The translations under genes and the position numbers were made by a program. The notes beneath the pieces are model-generated. The model saw only the letters and a program-made list of their open reading frames with translations, searched no databases and had not been told where the DNA came from. 55,510 nt of DNA from Nonomuraea turcica (lineage in GTDB: Bacteria > Actinomycetota > Actinomycetes > Streptosporangiales > Streptosporangiaceae): positions 1 through 55,510 of the forward strand of contig NZ_JAUZQF010000046.1 in the NCBI RefSeq assembly GCF_030718205.1, written 5' to 3'. This document shows, in pieces, positions 24,802-33,171 of this stretch (position 1 is its first letter; the number at the start of each line of letters is the position of its first letter).

Positions 24802-25332
24802 ATGTCACTCAGGTACGGTCTGCTGGGCCTGCTGGCCGAAGGTCCGGCCAGCGGCTACGACCTGACCAGGCGGTTTGAAGAGGTGCTCGGCGCCGTCTGG
24901 CCCGCTCAGCACCCGAAGATCTACGCTGAGCTGCGCAGACTCGCCGATGACGACCTGATCGCGGTGGACAGCCAGGGGCCGCGCGGCCGCAAGGCCTACC
25001 GCATCACCGAGTCCGGCCTGGCCGAGGTGCGCTCCTGGTTGGCCGGGGCCAACGTCGATCACACGGTACGCATGGAGTCGATCCTGAGGTCGTTCTTCTT
25101 CTGGCTCATGACGCCACAGGAACTCGCCACACATCTGGACAGGGAGGCGGCGTTCTTCTCCACAACGGCCGCGCGGTACCGCGATTACGCCGCAGCCAAG
25201 GATCGCGGAGATTTTGGCGACAGTTTGCCGACGCAGTCGCTGCGTGTGGCCATCGAGGCGGGAGCGCGCCTGTATGACGCACTCGCCGAGTGGGCCGAGT
25301 GGGCCAAGGCCCATCAAAGGTCACTTGAATAA
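24802..25332 (+). CDS. PadR-family transcriptional regulator
   Basis: This 176-aa protein has a PadR winged helix: SLRYGLLGLLAEGPASGYDL and RRFEEVLGAVWPAQHPKIYAEL, with wing SQGPRGRKAYRITESGLAEV. A C-terminal Vir_C_2-type helical domain serves dimerisation (SILRSFFFWLMTPQELATHL). GGAGGGGG precedes the ATG at 24802; longer in-frame starts run through the operator and are rejected. It is divergent from two SDR genes, with two consensus PadR boxes between. The likely role is ligand-released repression of those reductases. Confidence 0.88.
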   Translation: MSLRYGLLGLLAEGPASGYDLTRRFEEVLGAVWPAQHPKIYAELRRLADDDLIAVDSQGPRGRKAYRITESGLAEVRSWLAGANVDHTVRMESILRSFFFWLMTPQELATHLDREAAFFSTTAARYRDYAAAKDRGDFGDSLPTQSLRVAIEAGARLYDALAEWAEWAKAHQRSLE

Positions 25333-25391
25333 GAAAACCTGCTCCGCCGACTCCCGGCACAGGGCAGCCAGCTTGGGTTTGCCCTGCCGTC

Positions 25392-26087
25392 GTGATCAGG
25401 GATTCCGGTGACGTGGTCCAGCACGGCGCCTTCTGCGAGCCGTTCGACGGCGGTGTGCGCTGCAATGGTTTCGTCCAGTACATCCAGATCTCTTTGGGTG
25501 ACCAGGACGATGTCGTCAGCAACCTCAGCGCCATCAGCAGCCGGGTGTTCGGCGGCGACGGCAACGACCGCGTCGACGCCGGCGACGGCAACTCCCGCTT
25601 CATGGGCGGCCCGGGCAACGACACGCTCAACGGCGGCCAGGGCAACGATATCCTGCAGGCCGAGGTCCTCACCGACGGCGCCGACACCCTCATCGGCAGG
25701 GGCGGCGTGGACGCCGTGGACTACAGCTCGCGCGTCCACCCCCTGACCGTCTCGCTCGACGGAGCGGCCAACGACGGCGTGGCCGACGAGGGCGACAACA
25801 TCGGCGCCGGCGTGGAGAACATCGTGGGCGGCAGGGCCGGCGACGTCCTGCGCGGCGACGACAGGGCCAACCAGATCGACGGCGGGATCGGCGACGACAC
25901 GATCAGCGGCCTAAAGGGCGACGACAAGCTCAACGGCAATGTCGGCAGCGACGTCATCAACGGCGGCCCGGGCAACGACACCCTGTCCGGCCCGTCCGAC
26001 AACGCCGTCGACACCCTGAGCGGCGACACCGACACCGACACCTGCAACGGCGGTGCCGAGGACGTCGAGACTAACTGCGAGCTCTGA
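25392..26087 (+). CDS. RTX-type calcium-binding repeat protein, probably 5'-truncated
   Basis: The frame has 231 codons. It contains glycine/aspartate nonapeptides of the GGxGxDxLx kind (RVFGGDGNDRVDAGDGNSRF, GGPGNDTLNGGQGNDIL, GLKGDDKLNGNVGSDVINGG), which bind calcium in parallel beta-rolls of secreted proteins. Actinobacterial members normally begin with a signal peptide. None is present here, and the GTG at 25392 has no good ribosome-binding site, so the 5' end is probably lost at the junction after padR. The C-terminus (CNGGAEDVETNCEL) looks natural. Expression is doubtful. Confidence 0.7.
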   Translation: MIRDSGDVVQHGAFCEPFDGGVRCNGFVQYIQISLGDQDDVVSNLSAISSRVFGGDGNDRVDAGDGNSRFMGGPGNDTLNGGQGNDILQAEVLTDGADTLIGRGGVDAVDYSSRVHPLTVSLDGAANDGVADEGDNIGAGVENIVGGRAGDVLRGDDRANQIDGGIGDDTISGLKGDDKLNGNVGSDVINGGPGNDTLSGPSDNAVDTLSGDTDTDTCNGGAEDVETNCEL

Positions 26088-26159
26088 CCCTCCGGCGCCA
26101 CCCTGCGAGCGCTCCGCTCCCCGTAACTCCTGTGGGCGCTCCGCCCCTCCCCACACCCC

Positions 26160-26171
26160 GCACGCGCGTGC
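26160..26171. repeat. 12-bp palindrome GCACGCGCGTGC
   Basis: This perfect palindrome lies in a C-rich stretch after the RTX gene. ACCCCGCACGCGC around it recurs at about 52338 in another noncoding stretch. It may be part of a small dispersed intergenic element. No function is known. Confidence 0.4.
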
Positions 26172-26250
26172 CGCCCCCCACCCGGCACGTGCGTATTACG
26201 GGTTCAGCCGAGGTATGGGCAGAAACGGCAATTGATCAAGTCGCTTCGTA

Positions 26251-26439
26251 ATCTCGGAAGCCGAGGGCGTGTTCGGCTATCCGGGTGGCGCAATCTTTTC
26301 CCAGGTCCTGCGGCTAAAGAGGTCGGACAAGCTCAGGGGAACTCACGGGATATTGCACACCAAGAAGGCACGCTTGGGCCTGGACGCCGCCCGCGCTCAG
26401 GGCCACATGGGCGGCCGGCCGGTCGCGGTGACCGACGAC
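26251..26439 (+). pseudogene. Mosaic relic: acetolactate-synthase-like and resolvase-like pieces
   Basis: EAEGVFGYPGGAI (26257-26295) is the N-terminal thiamine-enzyme motif of acetolactate synthases. About 65 bp later KKARLGLDAARAQGHMGGRP (26362-26421) resembles the C-terminal linker of serine resolvases, which reads RAGLxAARARGxxGGRP. No complete domain of either remains. The two pieces appear fused by deletion. Assignment rests on short matches. Confidence 0.4.
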
Positions 26440-26514
26440 ATACCTAACGATCGATTCCGTACAAGATCAACGCCGTTTGGGGCTTGAAACAGGGGCCAAG
26501 AAGATTCGATTGCG

Positions 26515-27120
26515 TTACGCCGGTTGGTCGGCTGTGGGCGTGGTCGTGAGGAGGCTTCGCAGGCCTTCGGCGTAGCTGTTGGCATCGAGTCCTAGCAGGG
26601 CCCGCTGGACGATGAAGCCGTGGATGCTACCGAGCAGGACGCCTGCCAGATGTTCGGGTGAGACCTCGCCTGGGGTGAGACCGCGGTGCTGGTGGGCTTC
26701 GATGAGCTGGACGAACCACAGTTTGACGGGAGCGATGGCGTCGGTGAAGAGCGAGGCCGTCGCCGGGTTGCGCAGGGCTTCGCCCCAGATCTGGATGGCG
26801 AGCCGCGGGGTCCCGTCTTCGGTATCCAGTCGTTCGATGGCGCGCAGGATCTCGGCGAGCGCCTCCAGGAGCGTGGGCGGCTCGTCGAGGAGCGTCCGTT
26901 CGAACGCGGTGGTCACCTCGACCAGGGTGGCTTCCACGATGGCCAGCACGATGGCGTCCTTGCTGGGGAAGTAGCGGTAGAGATTCCCGGCCGACATCTG
27001 CGCTTCGTGCAGGATGTCCTGCATGGATGTCGCGTGGAAGCCGTTGTCGAGAAAACAGCGGCGTGCAGCGGCCAGGACGTGCTGACGGCGCGCGCTGGCT
27101 GCATTCGGTGAGGCTGACAC
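26515..27120 (-). CDS. TetR-family repressor of the adjacent carboxylesterase
   Basis: The regulator of about 200 aa has a TetR HTH in its first 60 residues: QHVLAAARRCFLDNGFHATS, then MQDILHEAQMSAGNLYRYFP. An all-helical ligand domain of normal length follows. GTG at 27120 was chosen because it begins before the HTH with the usual short arm; the upstream codons cross the operator. A divergent carboxylesterase starts at 27214, with two GAACGTTC palindromes between. Its HTH is very like that of the TetR at 39570 (TSMQDxLxEAxxSAGxxYRYF), and the operators are also alike. The likely inducer is an ester or aromatic compound; this is inference. Confidence 0.85.
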   Translation of the reverse strand: MSASPNAASARRQHVLAAARRCFLDNGFHATSMQDILHEAQMSAGNLYRYFPSKDAIVLAIVEATLVEVTTAFERTLLDEPPTLLEALAEILRAIERLDTEDGTPRLAIQIWGEALRNPATASLFTDAIAPVKLWFVQLIEAHQHRGLTPGEVSPEHLAGVLLGSIHGFIVQRALLGLDANSYAEGLRSLLTTTPTADQPA

Positions 27121-27133
27121 GCTTCCGAGCTTG

Positions 27134-27196
27134 GAATGAACGTTCGCTCTTGTCAACTTCGCCAGGGGTGTGCTGAAGTGATGAGAATGAACGTTC
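27134..27196 (+). promoter_or_regulatory. Promoter with paired TetR operators
   Basis: GAACGTTC palindromes lie at 27138-27145 and 27189-27196, each in the context GAATGAACGTTC. Between them TTGTCA (27150-27155) can be the -35 of the esterase promoter, with a weak -10 about 17-18 bp later. The operators thus flank the promoter. The left operator and -35 (GAATGAACGTTCGCTCTTG) nearly repeat at 40179-40198. Confidence 0.65.
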
Positions 27197-27213
27197 CTTC
27201 TCAAGGATGGGTC

Positions 27214-28794
27214 ATGAACAATCCGAACCCTGTTGTCACCACTGGCCTGGGCAGCCTCCAGGGGAGCTGGGACGGGCGGGTGGCCTCCTTCCTCGGCGTG
27301 CCGTTCGCCGCCGCGCCCGTTGGCGACCTGCGCTTCGCCGCTCCGCAACCCCATGCCCGCTGGCGAGGGATCCGACCGGCCACCGCTTTCGGGCCGGCCG
27401 CCCCGCAGCCACCCGCCAACCCGGATAAGCCGGTGGACGCGATGCAATTGCTGACCGGCTCGCCGTCACTGGCCCAAGGCGAGGACAACTGCCTCACGCT
27501 GAACATTTGGACCCCGGGCGTCACCGGCGCGCCTCGTGCCGTGCTGGTGTGGATTCATGGCTCCGGCTGGCTCAGTGGCGCCAGCTCCTGGCCCGGCTAT
27601 CACGGCCGGAATCTGGCGGCGGCCGAAGACATCGTCGTCGTCACGCTGAACTACCGGCTCGGACCGCTGGGCTTCCTACGCGTTCCCGGCGTCGCCGAGG
27701 GCAACATGGGGTTCCTGGACGCCGTGGCTGCCCTGCGTTGGGTGCGGGAGAACATCGCCGACTTTGGCGGTGACTCCGATCGTGTCACCGTGGCAGGCCA
27801 GTCCGGCGGCGCGGTGACCTCGGTGGCGCTCCTGACCTCGCCGTCGGCATCCGGTCTGTTTCGCCGGGTCTTCGCCCAAAGCGGCCCCATCGGTATCCCG
27901 ATGCCCTCGCCATCCGAAGCCGAACAGACCGGAGGGGAATACCTGCACATCCTCGGCCTGACACCGGCGACAGCTCACCGGCTGCGCGACCTGCCGGCCG
28001 AACAACTGATCACCGGCTACCAGCAGCTCGTCGCAGGCGGTGGCCGGCGCCGCATCGGCGCCCCGGCTCCGCCGATGCATCCGATCGCCGGCGGCCCGGG
28101 CCTGCCCACGCCCGTGCTTTCTGCCCTCGCCAACGGCGCGGGCAGCGGCATCGACGTTCTCCTCGGCGCCACCGCCGAGGAGATGAACCCCTTCCTCGCC
28201 ATCGACCCGTCCGCCGTGGCCATCACTCGCGAGGCCGTCCTGCAGATCTTGGAACGGCTGGCGCCCGGCACGGCCGGAGGAGACATCTACGACTACTACG
28301 CGAACCGGCGCCCCGGGGCCACTCCGTCCCAGGTCCTGGCCGACATCACCACCGACTGTCTGGTCAGGCTGCCGGCTCTCCAGGTCGCCGAGGCTCGCGC
28401 CCGCCACGGCCATCCCGGCTACGTCTACCAGATGGACTGGAGATCCCCGGCCCTGGGCGCCTGCCACACCGTGGACATCCCGCTGCTGTTCGACAACCTC
28501 CCCGCATGGTCAGCGTCCCCCATGTTCCACGGCGTCGACCCGGCTACCGTCGAACCGATCGGCCGCACCTTCCGCCGAGCCGTGGCCGCGTTCGTACGCA
28601 CCGGGAATCCCAACGCTCAGAGTGTCCCCGCGTGGGAGGCGTATACCCCGGCCGATCGCCGTACCATGCGCTTCGACACCCTGACCACCGCCTTGGGCGA
28701 CCCGGCCCGGGGCGAACGCCGACTCCTGCTCCCCCCCATGCAGGACCCGGCCGGGCAGCCCGAAGCGCCTCAAGCCATTGACGGTGGCCGGTGA
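27214..28794 (+). CDS. Type-B carboxylesterase
   Basis: The 526-aa alpha/beta hydrolase is of the carboxylesterase/cholinesterase family. FLGVPFAAAPVGDLRFAAPQ is the N-terminal signature. The oxyanion region is WIHGSGWLSGASS, where HGGG is more usual. The nucleophile elbow is VTVAGQSGGAVTSVALL, with GQSGG in place of GESAGG. GACHTVDIPLLFDN carries the catalytic His. No signal peptide is seen, so it is probably cytoplasmic. AAGGATGG precedes the ATG at 27214. It is divergent from a TetR gene and controlled by paired operators. It hydrolyses esters of unknown identity. Confidence 0.87.
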   Translation: MNNPNPVVTTGLGSLQGSWDGRVASFLGVPFAAAPVGDLRFAAPQPHARWRGIRPATAFGPAAPQPPANPDKPVDAMQLLTGSPSLAQGEDNCLTLNIWTPGVTGAPRAVLVWIHGSGWLSGASSWPGYHGRNLAAAEDIVVVTLNYRLGPLGFLRVPGVAEGNMGFLDAVAALRWVRENIADFGGDSDRVTVAGQSGGAVTSVALLTSPSASGLFRRVFAQSGPIGIPMPSPSEAEQTGGEYLHILGLTPATAHRLRDLPAEQLITGYQQLVAGGGRRRIGAPAPPMHPIAGGPGLPTPVLSALANGAGSGIDVLLGATAEEMNPFLAIDPSAVAITREAVLQILERLAPGTAGGDIYDYYANRRPGATPSQVLADITTDCLVRLPALQVAEARARHGHPGYVYQMDWRSPALGACHTVDIPLLFDNLPAWSASPMFHGVDPATVEPIGRTFRRAVAAFVRTGNPNAQSVPAWEAYTPADRRTMRFDTLTTALGDPARGERRLLLPPMQDPAGQPEAPQAIDGGR

Positions 28795-29153
28795 ACACCC
28801 CACGGGATACAGACGCCCGCGGCCCGGATGATCCCGAGCCCCGAAGCGGCTCCAGCCAGCCGCCGACTGGCAGCCCCGCACGACTGGCCGTGCTCATCGC
28901 CGTGCTGTCGTGCTTGGCAGCCCTGGCCTTCCGGGTCTTCAACGGCGCATCCGTCAGCCAATCAGCGTCGATCACGTCCGCCAGGGGATACCGGCGAGTC
29001 CGGCGACCAGGGATCAAGGCGAGCCGCCGGGTCACGGTAACCGTCGTCCCGTCGAACATCACCCGGGTCCATAACGTGGTCGCTTTGAGTGCAGGCGGCC
29101 GAGAGGGGCCCGCGGGCTGTTCCATCCGGGAATGGAAACGAGCCCAAGATTAA
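28791..29153 (+). CDS. Possible small membrane protein, translationally coupled
   Basis: GTG at 28791 overlaps the esterase stop by four bases. The first 55 residues look real: a hydrophilic start (NTPRDTDARGPDDPEPRSGS), then one transmembrane segment, RLAVLIAVLSCLAALAF. After about codon 58 the reading is probably not native, because the opposite strand there resembles a different gene fragment. The natural 3' end may be lost. Function unknown. Confidence 0.35.
   Translation: MNTPRDTDARGPDDPEPRSGSSQPPTGSPARLAVLIAVLSCLAALAFRVFNGASVSQSASITSARGYRRVRRPGIKASRRVTVTVVPSNITRVHNVVALSAGGREGPAGCSIREWKRAQD
28953..29104 (-). pseudogene. Fragment resembling a PH-like DUF4429 domain
   Basis: The minus strand reads MFDGTTVTVTRRLALIPG, then YPLADVIDADWLTDAP. 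This beta-rich pattern is like the first half of DUF4429-type domains (FDGxTVTI followed by IPLxxIxxVxW). No continuation is seen. It overlaps the tail of the + frame, which is the main reason to doubt that tail. Confidence 0.3.
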
Positions 29154-29218
29154 AGAGGATGCAAGGGGTAGCGGGCGGAGAACGCCACAGTCCCGATGAT
29201 CAGGGCGATAGCTCAGTT

Positions 29219-29405
29219 TCGGATGTCCGACTGGTCCTCGCTTGCGGCATCGACCTCGGCTCTGATCTTGGCGGCCTGCACAGCGAAGTTCGCTACCTCG
29301 ACCGCGTCGGTCTGGCCCAGCCACCGACTCTTGCCCTCAAGAGCGTCTACATAGGCGGGTCTGCGTCTTGTGTAGTCGGGCCCCAACGGTGGCAAGTTCA
29401 ACTCG
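29219..29405 (-). pseudogene. Hypothetical protein, C-terminal fragment
   Basis: The minus strand reads LNLPPLGPDYTRRRPAYVDA and DAVEVANFAVQAAKIRAEVD to a stop at about 29213. The composition and helical pattern look like real protein, but upstream the frame loses sense near 29410. I do not recognise a family. Confidence 0.3.
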
Positions 29406-29455
29406 ACAGTGCATGCTGATCCAGAGCGAAGCCGATGATCGGGAAGTAGACCACA

Positions 29456-29700
29456 GTGGCGGCCGGGGTGCGCACCGGCGGCCTGATGATCGATGGCAAG
29501 GAGCTCTCCCCGGAGCTGCCTCGGCGCCAGATCCTGCTGACGGAGCTTCGCGACCTGCTGACCTCTCGCAGGCTGTGCAACGCCACCCGCGACGCCGTCT
29601 GGCGCGAGCTCGCGATCCGGGCCCGCAGGGACGGTCCGCAGTAGCTGGTGGGAACGGTCGGGACGGCAGTGCCTGCCCTGCGGCGCACCATCCGTCCCGG
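29456..29700 (+). pseudogene. Conserved hypothetical, interrupted by a stop codon
   Basis: The + frame reads GLMIDGKELSPELPRRQILL and NATRDAVWRELAIRARRDGP, then TAG at 29642, then LVGTVGTAVPALRRT. The pattern VWxELxxRAR-DGP-W-xxxVGxAxPxLRR is familiar from conserved actinobacterial hypothetical proteins, where Trp (TGG) stands at the stop. A single TGG to TAG change would explain it. Both ends are missing. Confidence 0.45.
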
Positions 29701-29822
29701 TCCAGGACGGTGACTTTGACGTCATGGCGGTCATGCGCGATATCGTGCCTGCCTCGCGACCCGAGACAGGGCACACAATGAACACCAGCGTGGATCTTGT
29801 CCGCCCCGCCCACGTGACTGGT

Positions 29823-31069
29823 TCACTGTTTTGCGCTGACCTGATCGATCGGACGGGGCGAGGGCTCGGCCCCTGTGCGTGTGGAGAGATGTCGGACGCC
29901 GGGCACTGCGAGGGCCCCGATAGTCGCCAGAATGATCAAGCCCGCTGCGCCGTCGAGCGTTGCGGTGATGCCGATGGCTGCGGCGAGTGGCCCAGCCACG
30001 ATCTGCCCGAGTGGGATGGCGGCGTATGAACACACGGCTTCGAAGGAATAGACGCGGGCGAGGACCTCCTGGGGGATGTTCTCCTGCAGTGAGACATCCC
30101 ATGCCACCCCGAACTGCTCGGTCGCCAGACCGCCAGCGAGCATCCCGGCCGACAATGCGACGAGGTGAGGTTGGTGCGCGAGCACGAATATCGGCACGGC
30201 TGTGACTGCGGCGAGCGCCGTACCGTACCGTAAGGCCCTTTTCGGCTGCCAGTGCGCAGCCAGCACGCCCCCCAGCACGGAGCCCAGCATCTGGGCGGCG
30301 GTCACCAACCCCCACGACGTGCGTCCGATCGTGTCGTCGGCGATCACTGGGCCGAGCACTTGGATGGCTCCCGACAACACCGCGTTGAGAACCAAGAACT
30401 GCAGGCCGATCGCGATCACCCAGCTGCGGCCGGTGAACTCTCGCCATCCTTGACGTAGCTCGGCGAGCGGTTGGCTGCGCGGCATGCCAGAAGTCGAGGG
30501 AACTCGTACGGCTGCGAAGCATCCTGCCGTCGCCACGAAAGTTGCCGCGTCGATGGCCAATGCCCAGCCGGAGCCAACTGTGGCGACCAGTAGGCCACCT
30601 GCCGACGCGCCGATGATCATCGCACTGTACATGCCCGTCCTGACCAGGGCGTTGGCCTGGCGGAGCAGATCAGTTGGAACCGTCTGCGGCGTGATCGCCG
30701 ACGCGGCCGGCATCGTCACAGCTGTTGCGGCTCCGTTGACCGCACCCAGCGTGGCGAGCAGAGGGATGGAAGCGAACCCACCGAGCATGCCGGCCGCGGC
30801 GACCATTTGGCTGACCGCCGCGAGTAGCGCTGCACCCTCCAGGAGCAGCTTGCGCGGCAGACGATCGGCAAGCACCCCCCCATCAGCGCCACGCTGGCGA
30901 TCGCACGCGTTCCGACCACGACGCCGAGATCGGCCGCCGAACCGGTCAGATCCAGTACCGCGAAAGCCAACGCGATCGGGGCCATGCCGTTACCCAGGTG
31001 GTCGATCGTCCTCGCTGCGGTGAGCCACCGGAAGTTTCTGTGCCGCAAAGGCTTCACGACGCGGCTCAT
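29823..31069 (-). pseudogene. MFS exporter with a frameshift in a G7 run
   Basis: The N-terminal part (VVKPLRHRNFRWLTAARTID, then VVVGTRAIASVALMGG) starts at 31069. The rest continues in another frame from VLADRLPRKLLLEGAALLAA to 29823. The join is the run of seven G on the minus strand (30875-30881). Eight G would give one uninterrupted protein of about 415 aa with 12 helices and a normal LADRLPRK loop 2-3 motif. The remainder of the gene shows no decay, so this may be a recent slip, a phase-variable tract or a sequencing error. It overlaps the ArsR-type gene upstream by four bases and probably exports the compound that regulator senses. Confidence 0.8.
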
Positions 31070-31599
31070 TGCTCGCCCATCTCGAAGAGGGCCATTGTGG
31101 TGCTGGTGCGGACCGCCCCCGATGCGTGAGGCGGCATGGCTCCGGCATGCAATCGGCGTGCGAGTTCAAGTGCCGCCGTCCGGATCTCCGACCACAACTC
31201 CGGCGTGACCCACAGGTCGGCGTCGACGATGGCGTTCCTCGAGCCCGGTTTGAAGCTGTCTGCTCGTCGGCGCAGTTCGGTGCTCAGTGCAACGGCCATC
31301 AGCACCTGCTCCTCACCGATCGTGAGGGGCATGTTGGCGCCGCTGGACGGATCGTGACTGTAACGCTTGGCCTTTCCCCCTCGAACCGAAACCTCTTCGG
31401 CTACCTCGACCAACCCTGCCTGGTGGAGCATGCGCAGGTGGTAGCTCACGTTGGCTTGCGTATCGCCCAGTTCGCGGGCGAGTTCTGTGGCGCTCATGCT
31501 GGTGCCGGTCAGTAGCGACAGGATCCGCAATCGGAGCGGATGAGCGAAAGCGCGCAGGCGTGCGGTGTCAGGGTTGCGCATGTCCGCATTGTTCATCAC
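31066..31599 (-). CDS. ArsR-like HTH regulator
   Basis: This 177-aa protein has a winged helix at its N-terminus: TARLRAFAHPLRLRILSLLT, SATELARELGDTQANVSYHL, then RMLHQAGLVEVAEE with wing VRGGKAKRYSHD. There is no Cys-based metal site, so it is not a metal sensor of the classical kind. The C-terminal helices resemble those of DUF5937/HTH_20 regulators paired with MFS exporters. GTG at 31599 or ATG at 31581 may start it; neither has a strong ribosome-binding site. The MFS gene starts in its stop codon, so both form one operon. Confidence 0.85.
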   Translation of the reverse strand: MMNNADMRNPDTARLRAFAHPLRLRILSLLTGTSMSATELARELGDTQANVSYHLRMLHQAGLVEVAEEVSVRGGKAKRYSHDPSSGANMPLTIGEEQVLMAVALSTELRRRADSFKPGSRNAIVDADLWVTPELWSEIRTAALELARRLHAGAMPPHASGAVRTSTTMALFEMGEQ

Positions 31600-31677
31600 A
31601 CGACGCGAAAGCGCAAAGAATTCTTTTGGGGGTGCGCCTTGCTGCGGGGCTCAAGAACTCGGATCACTTCCAGCGCA

Positions 31678-31707
31678 GAGCCCTTCGTCCGGTGGGCGGA
31701 AGGGCTC
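31678..31707. terminator. Hairpin, possible terminator or IS-border stem
   Basis: GAGCCCTTC (31678-31686) pairs with GAAGGGCTC (31699-31707) around a 12-nt loop. It lies between the start of the ArsR-type gene and an integrase relic. No T-run follows on either strand. It may insulate the two or be part of the relic's end. Confidence 0.4.
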
Positions 31708-31745
31708 AGGGGCGCCGAGTGGCTGGTCTGGGTCGCCTGGGATCA

Positions 31746-32828
31746 TGATTCGTGATCCTGTCTACGGTGTACGCCGTCGCCCGTCGCCTGCTGTCTTTTC
31801 CCGCGCTGCTGCTAGGAAGGAGCGTCCCCAAGGAGGCGGAACTGCTGGTACTCGGCATCAGAACACGGTCCTGCGCCGTCAGGTCCCGCGGGTGTGTTAC
31901 GAGGGGGCCGATCGCCTGTGGTTGGCGGCGCTCTCGCACCTGGTACCCCGCCGCCAATGGGGGAGGATCTTCCCGATAACCCCGGCCACGTTGCTGGCCT
32001 GGCACCGCAACCTCGTGGCGAAGAAGTGGGACTACCAGCAACCGTCGCCGTCCCGGACGGCCACCGACCGCGGCTGCGGTCAAGTCTCTCATCCTGCGCA
32101 TGGCCGCGGAGAACCCGAGGTGGGGCCACCGGCGCATCCATGGCGAACTTACCCGCCTCGGCCATAAGATCGCTTCCTCGACCGTGTGGAACATCCTGAA
32201 CAAGGCCGGGATCGACCCCGCTCCGCGCCGTGGCGGGCCAACGTGGAAGCAGTTCCTGACCGCTCAGGCCGAGCACATCGTCGCCGTCGACTCCTTGCAT
32301 GTGGACACTGCCAACCTCACACGCCTGTACGCCCTGATCATGCTCGAACACAGCAGCCGCCGCGCCCACCTGCTCGGCGTCACCGCCAACCGACCGGCCC
32401 GTGGGCCACGCAGGCCGCCCGTAACTTCCTCATCGACACAGACATGACGAAGCTGAAGTTCTTGATCCGCGACCGTGGCGGACAGTTCACCGATGCCTTC
32501 GACGCGGTCTTCGCCGACGCCGGCCTGCGGGTCATCGAGAGCCCACCGCAGGCCCCGAAAGCGAACGCGCACTGCGAAAAGGATCATCGGCACCCTACGC
32601 CATGAACTCCTGGACGGCATGCTCATCCTCAACGAGCACCATCTGCGCCGAGCCCTCACCCGTTACCTGGGGCACTACAACACGGCCCGACCTCACCGCG
32701 GCATCGGACAGTTGTGCCCGTCCCAAGCCGAAACCGGACCGCCAACCCCCATCGACCTCGCCCGCCACGAAGTCCACCGCAGAGCCGTCCTCGGCGGCCT
32801 CATCAACGAGTATCAGATCGCCGGCTAA
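31746..32828 (+). pseudogene. Integrase-core (DDE) transposase, multiply frameshifted
   Basis: Pieces in different + frames make up one transposase: VYAVARRLLSFPALLL; PATLLAWHRNLVAKKWDY; NPRWGHRRIHGELTRLGHKI; VDTANLTRLYALIMLEHSSR; FLIRDRGGQFTDAFDAVFAD (second Asp region); then, after another shift at about 32575, ALTRYLGHYNTARPHRGIGQ and a stop at 32828. At least four frame changes are present. This is the common actinobacterial integrase-core element related to IS3/IS481. Confidence 0.8.
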
Positions 32829-32879
32829 CGCCACGCCGAGAACCGGCAGGTCAGAGGACCAAATCCTGCAATTGAGCCC

Positions 32880-33131
32880 CACAGGGTGCGATCGTGCCGC
32901 CACGAACTTCTGGACCGCTGCCTGATCTGGAACGAAAACCACCTACGCCACGCTCTACGCGAGTACGAACAGTTCTACAACCAACACCGAGCCCACCAAG
33001 CCCTTGGCCAGGCAGCGCCACTGCGTACCGTCCCCATCCCGATCATCGATCCAGAGCGAATCGTCGACCTCAACATAGGCCGACGAGACCGGCTTGGCGG
33101 TGTGCTCCGCGAGTACTCGCATGCAGCTTAA
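32880..33131 (+). pseudogene. Second integrase C-terminal fragment
   Basis: RHELLDRCLIWNENHLRHAL, then REYEQFYNQHRAHQALGQ and RDRLGGVLREYSHAA, form the C-terminal end of a transposase related to but distinct from the one just upstream (YNTARPHRGIGQ there). Only the last 80 residues remain. Two elements of the same kind appear to have been joined here by deletion. Confidence 0.7.
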
Positions 33132-33171
33132 ACTGCATGGATGTAGTTTTCGGCAGGCGCACTGTCCGGAA

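Noticed and set aside
28544..28950. Minus-strand frame through the end of the esterase as a longer DUF4429-like gene
   Set aside because: Only the part at 28953-29104 has a domain-like pattern; the rest mirrors esterase codons.
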